A stretch of DNA of 64,000 bases, from positions 9,420,501 to 9,484,500 of the forward strand of contig NC_092672.1 of NCBI RefSeq assembly GCF_964355755.1, written 5' to 3'. Shown here piece after piece: positions 58,799 through 64,000 of this stretch. The position numbers were made by a program, and so were the translations under genes. Numbering within the stretch: position 1 is the stretch's first letter; each line of letters begins with the position of its first letter. The stretch is from Antedon mediterranea. Its lineage: Eukaryota; Echinodermata; Crinoidea; Comatulida; Antedonidae. The notes below the pieces were generated by a model. It did no database searches. It was not told the origin of the DNA and was given only the letters and a program-made list of their open reading frames with translations.

Positions 58799-61700
58799 TT
58801 AATTGCCACCGCCGTTGTAATCAAAGAACATCACTTCCTGTTGAAATAAAAACATTTCAAAACTAGTCGAAAGCATTGACAAATTCATTGTATGGAGGAA
58901 CATTTTCTGAATGTGTACGACGGAAATGATAGAAGGAGAAAATAGCGTTATCACAATCATACTGTAAGGGTGTGTGGCGCAGTGTGTTGGACGTTGGATT
59001 ACTGATCGTGAGTTCGAATCCAACTCTCGTCGCATTGCTTGTATCTTTAGGCAAGAAACTTTACTATATGTACTTACTTTACCCCACCCAGGTGTATAAA
59101 TAGGTAGGCGTACTCGGTTAGATCAACACACAACTTTGCGTTGATTGCTAGCTGCATTATGGGAGTATGTTTCCATACGTGTTTGATACAAAAAAAACGA
59201 TCGTGGTAATAATGTGTCACAAATTATTTGTATTCCTTTCGTAACAAATCATTCAGTCTCTATCGGGAATAATAGCTTATCAATAATTGTTCACACTTAC
59301 TATTAAGAAAAAGCCAGCGATGAGGGCAGCTTTTAAGTTTACATCCAAATCCATAGGAACTATATGGAGAGAGTAATAAAATTTGTGTCATTGAACGTTA
59401 GTTTTTTTGTTATCAAATTACAAAATAAGCTAATCTCCTAAACTACGACTGACTTGGAAATCAATGGCATCATTTGGTTTGTCGATTCTTTATCCATCCT
59501 AATCCCGGATTTTCTTTATAAAAATCAAAGACTTTCCAAATTACCAAACCATTTCCATAGATGTAGGAGGAAAGTCCACGTTCGAAAGCGTTTTCAATTA
59601 TTAATGTTATATTGAAGGCGCCGTGTGCCTTACGGGCAATTACTTACAACGACGCAGATGAGAAAGCTCTGTGCTATAATATTGAAAATTTAAGCTTGTA
59701 ATTTCCAAACCTGACAGAAGAAACCGGTCTGGATACAAATTCATATCAACATAACAACAACATGATGACGAATAATATAATTCACTTACACTGAACACTG
59801 AAATTGTCTGCCTTAGTGAACCACTCCTTCACAACCCCAGACCATTGTTTGGTATAGGCTCCGACTTTTTCCTTGCTCTTTGAATCAATTATCTTTTAAA
59901 TAAAATGTGAAACGAAGACGTAAATAATCGTAGTTTCACAAAAACAATAATTACTATAGGAAGAAGTTTTAAAGAAAACCACCTAGGCCTGCCAATATGT
60001 TAAGCTGACAAACTGCGACAGCTCAATTACAAAGTGATTGTGATTTTTAAAATGAGAAAAATTCACTTTTTTGTTTTACTTACATCCAAATCAACATCAC
60101 CAGTACAGCCACATGGGCATTGGATCATTTTACAGCAACACGGTCCTTGAATATCAAAGATCGGACGGTCATGCGCATCCAGTAACTCAAAGCGAGGCGA
60201 ACAGCAGAACTTCCTAATAAAATGGAACAAGATATAATGGTACATGGCAAGGACATTTCTAGCAGAAAAATAAATATTGTATAACAACCATCTGCCTCTT
60301 ATGCATCTTTATCGGTTCACAACGATGTTCGTGTGAAATTAATCCTCTAAAAGATCACATTCAATCACCTTAACTTTGGTAACAACCTTTAATTGTGTTG
60401 TTCTAAGAGACAAACATTAAATACTATCGTAGATATATAGCTCGAAGAATAAGTTAGTCACGTCTTCTTTCTTTCTTCCGAGGAACATTTGAGAAAGTAA
60501 GATGAGTGTCCTAGACGTTTATTGCACACAATCTTAAAAGCATAGAACGTTTTGATAAACGTTGATAATCTTCATTTCAGACAGAAACTTTCTGGTCTGT
60601 TTATAAACTTTTAGTTTTAGTAAGATGCAAGACGTTTTTCTTTTATGCTCTAATATACTTTACGTTGTCTAACCAAACCCTAAGAGACTCTAAAACTCTC
60701 ACTATGCCGTTTTTCCTTTGCCTACCTCTGCCTTAGGAAGCCGACCTTGTTACCAACTGGCGCCTCCAAAACGATGTCCATTGCGCAGTAGTCGTTGTTA
60801 GCACAGCAACAGCATCCTTGACAACAGCGAAATGGATGATAGCCTCTCAAAACTTCCTTTATAAAGCAAGAAAAGTATGTACAGTTATATTTTCAAGCAC
60901 AATAGTTGTGTTATTAATTTTACTGTGCTCTTTTGTTAAAGTTATGTTAAGGCCAACTCAGAGAGCGTCGTACGACGAGGCCCGACGAGTCGTCTCGTCG
61001 GAAGAAAATTTCTCGCAACGACCAAAACTACGCCCGACGCGCTTTCACAAGACGATTCGACTCGTCAGGGTTTTCAACTCAGCCAGCACCGACGAGTCAA
61101 GATGTTTGTCGGGCATCATCGTATGACGGTTTCTGAGGTGGCCTTTACCAAACTATCAACGTTTAATTACGGATTTCAGTGTTGGCCAATAAGACAAGAA
61201 TAAATATAATTGAGAAATGGTATAAAATCAGCAAAATACATCACCTGGCCGCTATTGTCTGTAATGTGTATATAAAACTCCCGACCATTTTTACAGCATT
61301 GGCGCATTAAGCATGTTGACTCTAAAACACAAATAAAAAAGAAATTTAATAAGATTTTTCTTTACAAGAGCTCTGATAAAAAAAATAGCATACAGTGTAA
61401 ATGTAGGCCTGCCATACCTTCCATTGCAAAGTAGATCTGCTGTCCCAACGTGTTCTTAATTTCATACCGGTTTTTACATTCCCATCCAGTGAAAACTGTG
61501 GAAGAAAAATATGCATACAACATCTAATTATTGATATTGGATTTTTCTAAAGCATATTACAAACAAGGCCAACAGCCATTAGGTCGCGTACTACAATGCA
61601 TAGTGTGATACCGGACCGACAGACAGACCGACAGACAGACAGACCGACAGACAGACCGACAGACAGACCGACCAACCGACATAGTGAACTATACTGACCG

Positions 61701-63017
61701 AAATTACTGAACATGTTTAAAAATGTTGAAATGTTTAAAAACATTTATATTTTTTTAATTTACACGTGCGTAGCCTGTCACTTTCGACGTGCTCGTATAA
61801 CGTAATTTCGAGTTGAAAAGTAAGTCAAGAAAACAGAAATCGGGCAAAAAGAGTGCGCAATAACATTTAACGCACAGTGCGCGCGCAAAATCTGCGCACT
61901 CATGGCAATTTTGTAAACGCTTAAAATTGCCTGAAACGTACTCTTATTTCATCGAAAATAAATTTTGAAAATTTTAAGCGCGCGTACGCATGCGTTACAT
62001 GCGCTACGCACGTAATTGTATTGCCATATGATGATTTATGCCCTGAAATTTATGAGTACCAAATTTTATTTAATTGTGATTCATGGTTGTTAAGATATGA
62101 TTACAAACGTGATTTCGTTAAATCGTGCGTAGACCGCGTAATTTTTTATTGCGCACCGTGAAAACATGACCACATCGATTCCTGGCCATAAGGAATATTC
62201 TATGAAAAATTGACTTAGCTAGATTAAACTGATATCAAGATAAGGTCAGAAAGCGATAAAACGCATAGTGATACCGGACCGACAGACAGACAGACCGACA
62301 GACAGACAGACCGACCAACCGACCGACATAGTGAACTATAGAGTCGCTTCCACGCGACTAAAAAGGTCTTGCATTTAAGCCATATAATCAAATTTGCAGA
62401 ACTGCTGTTTAAGTGGATATTATAAACAAAGCGTAAGTCGGCCTACCTTCCAACAGTTCTACCGTTTGGTGAATTAGAACTTGATCCACCTGAGACAGAT
62501 ATTCCAGTCCTCGTGGAATGGAACCGGTTACTCCATAGTCTGTGCGGACATCACCTACGTTTATCGGTTGTTTAACAACCTGAAAGAACATGTAATGATT
62601 TTACAAAAAAAAAAAAACGTACTACATTTATTCCTAAATAGGCCTATCATTATTGCGATGGGCCTACAGTTATAGACTACAGCTTATAAGAGCAACAGGT
62701 AATTTTACCGCGTAAAACACATATGGTTTTTTAGGATGTTTGAACATCAGAGGGAAATGTAAGTAGGCCTATGTTTCATAATAAAGGAACCGAGGGCAAG
62801 AACCCCAGTTTCTACTAGATTTAAAATATCTTATTCACACCATGCCAGCCATGATTCCGTATCCTTTCTGTCAGGTCATATAGCTTTCCAGGCCAGTACT
62901 CAACTCCAATAAATGCCTAACAATGAGATAAAACGCCTATAAAAACTAACCATTTATACTACACCTCTACACACTACAATTCAGTACAATAATCTTTGAA
63001 CTTACTGGTTCATCCAT
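58799..63017 (-). CDS. PLSCR: Phospholipid scramblase family protein
   Basis: Ten exons in transcript order: 63017-63006, 62916-62839, 62579-62447, 61495-61418, 61321-61245, 60856-60726, 60213-60084, 59892-59790, 59359-59301, 58837-58799. All phases agree (840 nt, 279 residues). Scramblases of this family are palmitoylated, C-terminally anchored proteins linked to Ca2+-dependent lipid movement and signalling. Diagnostic blocks are IPRGLEYLSQVDQVLIHQ, ELLEVFTGWE, YEIKNTLGQQIYFAMEE, a cysteine cluster CCQGCCCC (137-144) as the expected palmitoylation site, GPCCCK, QWSGVVKEWF and the single C-terminal helix ending FFLIEVMFFDYN. The long proline-rich N-terminus of some paralogues is absent. The Ca2+-binding loop reads KADNFSVQFPMD (240-251), with Lys where position 1 is normally Asp. 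The tiny 12-nt first exon (MDEP) is the least certain part. Confidence 0.92.
58965..59225 (+). mobile_element. tRNA-derived SINE
   Basis: An A box (TGGCGCAGTGTG, about 58975) and a B box (GTTCGAATCC, 59012-59021) form a Pol III promoter in a tRNA-like head. A body with CTTTAGGCAAGAAACTTTAC and CCACCCAGGTGTATAAATAG follows, then a tail with GCATTATGGGAGTATGTTTC. A 5'-truncated relative is at 25270-25395. It lies in the last intron of the scramblase gene. Confidence 0.75.
60950..61144. mobile_element. Harbinger-type MITE
   Basis: The ends AGGCCAACTCAGAGAGCGTC and (right complement) AGGCCACCTCAGAAACCGTC are inverted repeats and continue into ACGA/GACGAGTC-rich sequence. A 3-bp TTA duplication flanks the element (60947-60949 and 61145-61147), as in PIF/Harbinger insertions. 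It is in the scramblase gene intron between exons 61245-61321 and 60726-60856. Confidence 0.75.
61560..61697 (-). repeat. GTCG-rich dispersed repeat, long type
   Basis: It starts at AACAAGGCCAACAGCCATTA, then GATACCGGACCGACAGACAG, a (CCGACAGACAGA)n run and CGACATAGTGAACTATA. It is a reversed copy of the 51161-51360 unit, in an intron of the scramblase gene. Confidence 0.85.
62247..62366 (-). repeat. GTCG-rich dispersed repeat, long type
   Basis: It contains AAGCGATAAAACGCATAGTG, ATACCGGACCGACAGACAGA, GACATAGTGAACTATAGAGT and the terminal hairpin AGTCGCTTCCACGCGACT. It is in an intron of the scramblase gene. Confidence 0.85.
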
Positions 63018-64000
63018 TTTTGTTTGATGCTGTTTTTAGAATAGTTTCAATTCACGAAGGAAAGATATTACTATCGATATTTATTACGGTCCAGTAAATC
63101 AAAACAAAACAAGGAAACACCTAGAAACGTCACGCGGTGGAGGCAACAAATAACGGCTTACAATAACAACATATATGACAAGCATACTGGATAGCATGTA
63201 AACAAACTCTACAAATAAGGCACAATAAATTCGATGCAATGTACACTGTATAGATTACAGTAAGTGAACTTTGAGCCGATATCATAATTGACGCTTTCAT
63301 TCTTCCATTATAGTACAGTACCCACTTTCAAAGCCTTTTGTTTGCGTTTGCTATCCCCGTACGCTTTTCAAAGAACGCATTTTCAGAAATTCGTAATCAG
63401 TAAATAAAAAGTTAATAAAAAAATATTCATCTTCAATGGAAATACAACAAAAAATACAGTATATGTAATGTAAGCAGTACTGTTGCAAACAAGTGTAAAC
63501 AACTTAATGAAAAAAAAAAAATATCTAAGAAAGATCGCAAAAGAAAGCAATTTTTGTTTGCAACCCACAGTCTGTAGGCCTACGGTTGGCGCGAAGTCGG
63601 TGTTGCCTGTCCACACTAGGTCTACTTACTGGAGAATGTCATCTGCAGGAACACACGACTACAACAACCGTTACGTTAGTTTGTATAAACAAGCAAACTC
63701 CGAGTTTGGCGAGAAAAGATTTTTAAAGTTTGCTTGAAATTTAGGCAAACTGCAGAAACAAATTGTGTTCTGCTGAGGGTTGTGAAGTCAGCCAATCAGG
63801 TAGGTAGCAGCAATAATGTCATCTGATCCTACAGATAGATAAAATTACAACGTACACAATTACCTTAGAAAACATTGTAATGAAAATGCCTAGTCTATAC
63901 TAAACGTAATGGTGAAGAAAACTAGTTTTTACAGCTTATTCTACACTAGCAAAGGAGTTTGGCAAAGCATATAAGTGATCATTTTTATGCAATCATGTGA
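63018..64000. other. Upstream region of the scramblase gene
   Basis: It should contain the 5' UTR and promoter of the minus-strand scramblase gene. A plus-strand frame starting at 63636 (MSSAGTHDYNNRY, 33 residues to its stop) is of unknown significance. No repeat of note is seen. Confidence 0.35.

Noticed and set aside
58972-59035. Possible functional tRNA gene
   Set aside because: A and B boxes are present, but the acceptor arm does not pair and the sequence continues into a SINE body shared with another copy.
60818-61126. 102-residue plus-strand ORF with a hydrophobic segment
   Set aside because: It is antisense to a scramblase exon and runs into the Harbinger-type MITE.
63636-63737. Short frame MSSAGTHDYNNRYVSLYKQA... 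upstream of the scramblase gene
   Set aside because: It could be the first exon of a divergent gene beyond the window, but nothing supports it within the window.

Overview
The window looks like AT-rich animal nuclear DNA: genes with many small exons and GT-AG introns, a dense load of small DNA transposons, and very frequent TAGGCCTA-type palindromes. The gene content (MIC10, SLC7A cationic amino acid transporter, phospholipid scramblase, a multi-pass protein recalled as DUF7789-like) is metazoan. The AGGCCTA excess points to an invertebrate deuterostome, most likely an echinoderm; that placement is inference.

Layout. 1-7.5 kb: no gene recognised, some foldback/MITE elements. 7.5-31.5 kb: a nine-exon minus-strand gene for an about 351-residue multi-pass membrane protein whose exon phases all match; its introns are full of elements (two TTAA-flanked MITEs, a piggyBac-like element, a pogo/Tigger-like element, a mariner-type MITE, a MULE-like element with about 145-bp inverted ends and a 9-bp target duplication, plus a non-LTR relic). 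32.3-36.6 kb: a foldback-like structure of about 4.3 kb, with 106-bp tandem arrays in opposite orientation and an identical 20-bp palindrome at each end. 37.0-44.0 kb: MIC10 (plus strand, four exons, 101 residues). Its first intron holds an apparently complete 5.3-kb Kolobok-like transposon (TTAA duplication, near-identical terminal inverted repeats) carrying a seven-exon THAP/DDE transposase and, convergent to it, an intact single-exon ORF with a P2X7 cytoplasmic 'ballast'-type cysteine domain. 47.4-55.9 kb: a four-exon cationic amino acid transporter on the plus strand, with a perfect 10 x 30-bp minisatellite in its long first intron. 58.8-63.0 kb: a ten-exon phospholipid scramblase on the minus strand, convergent with the transporter.

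The host genes are ordinary housekeeping or membrane functions with no evident shared pathway: cristae architecture (MIC10), uptake of arginine/lysine/ornithine (CAT), lipid scrambling (PLSCR) and an uncharacterised membrane protein. The most interesting item is the Kolobok-like element with its P2X7-ballast passenger ORF, which bears on where the P2X7 cytoplasmic domain came from. The foldback array, the MULE pair and a lysine in the scramblase Ca2+ loop are second-tier observations. All exon models were made by eye from splice sites, phase and family resemblance; no search was run.
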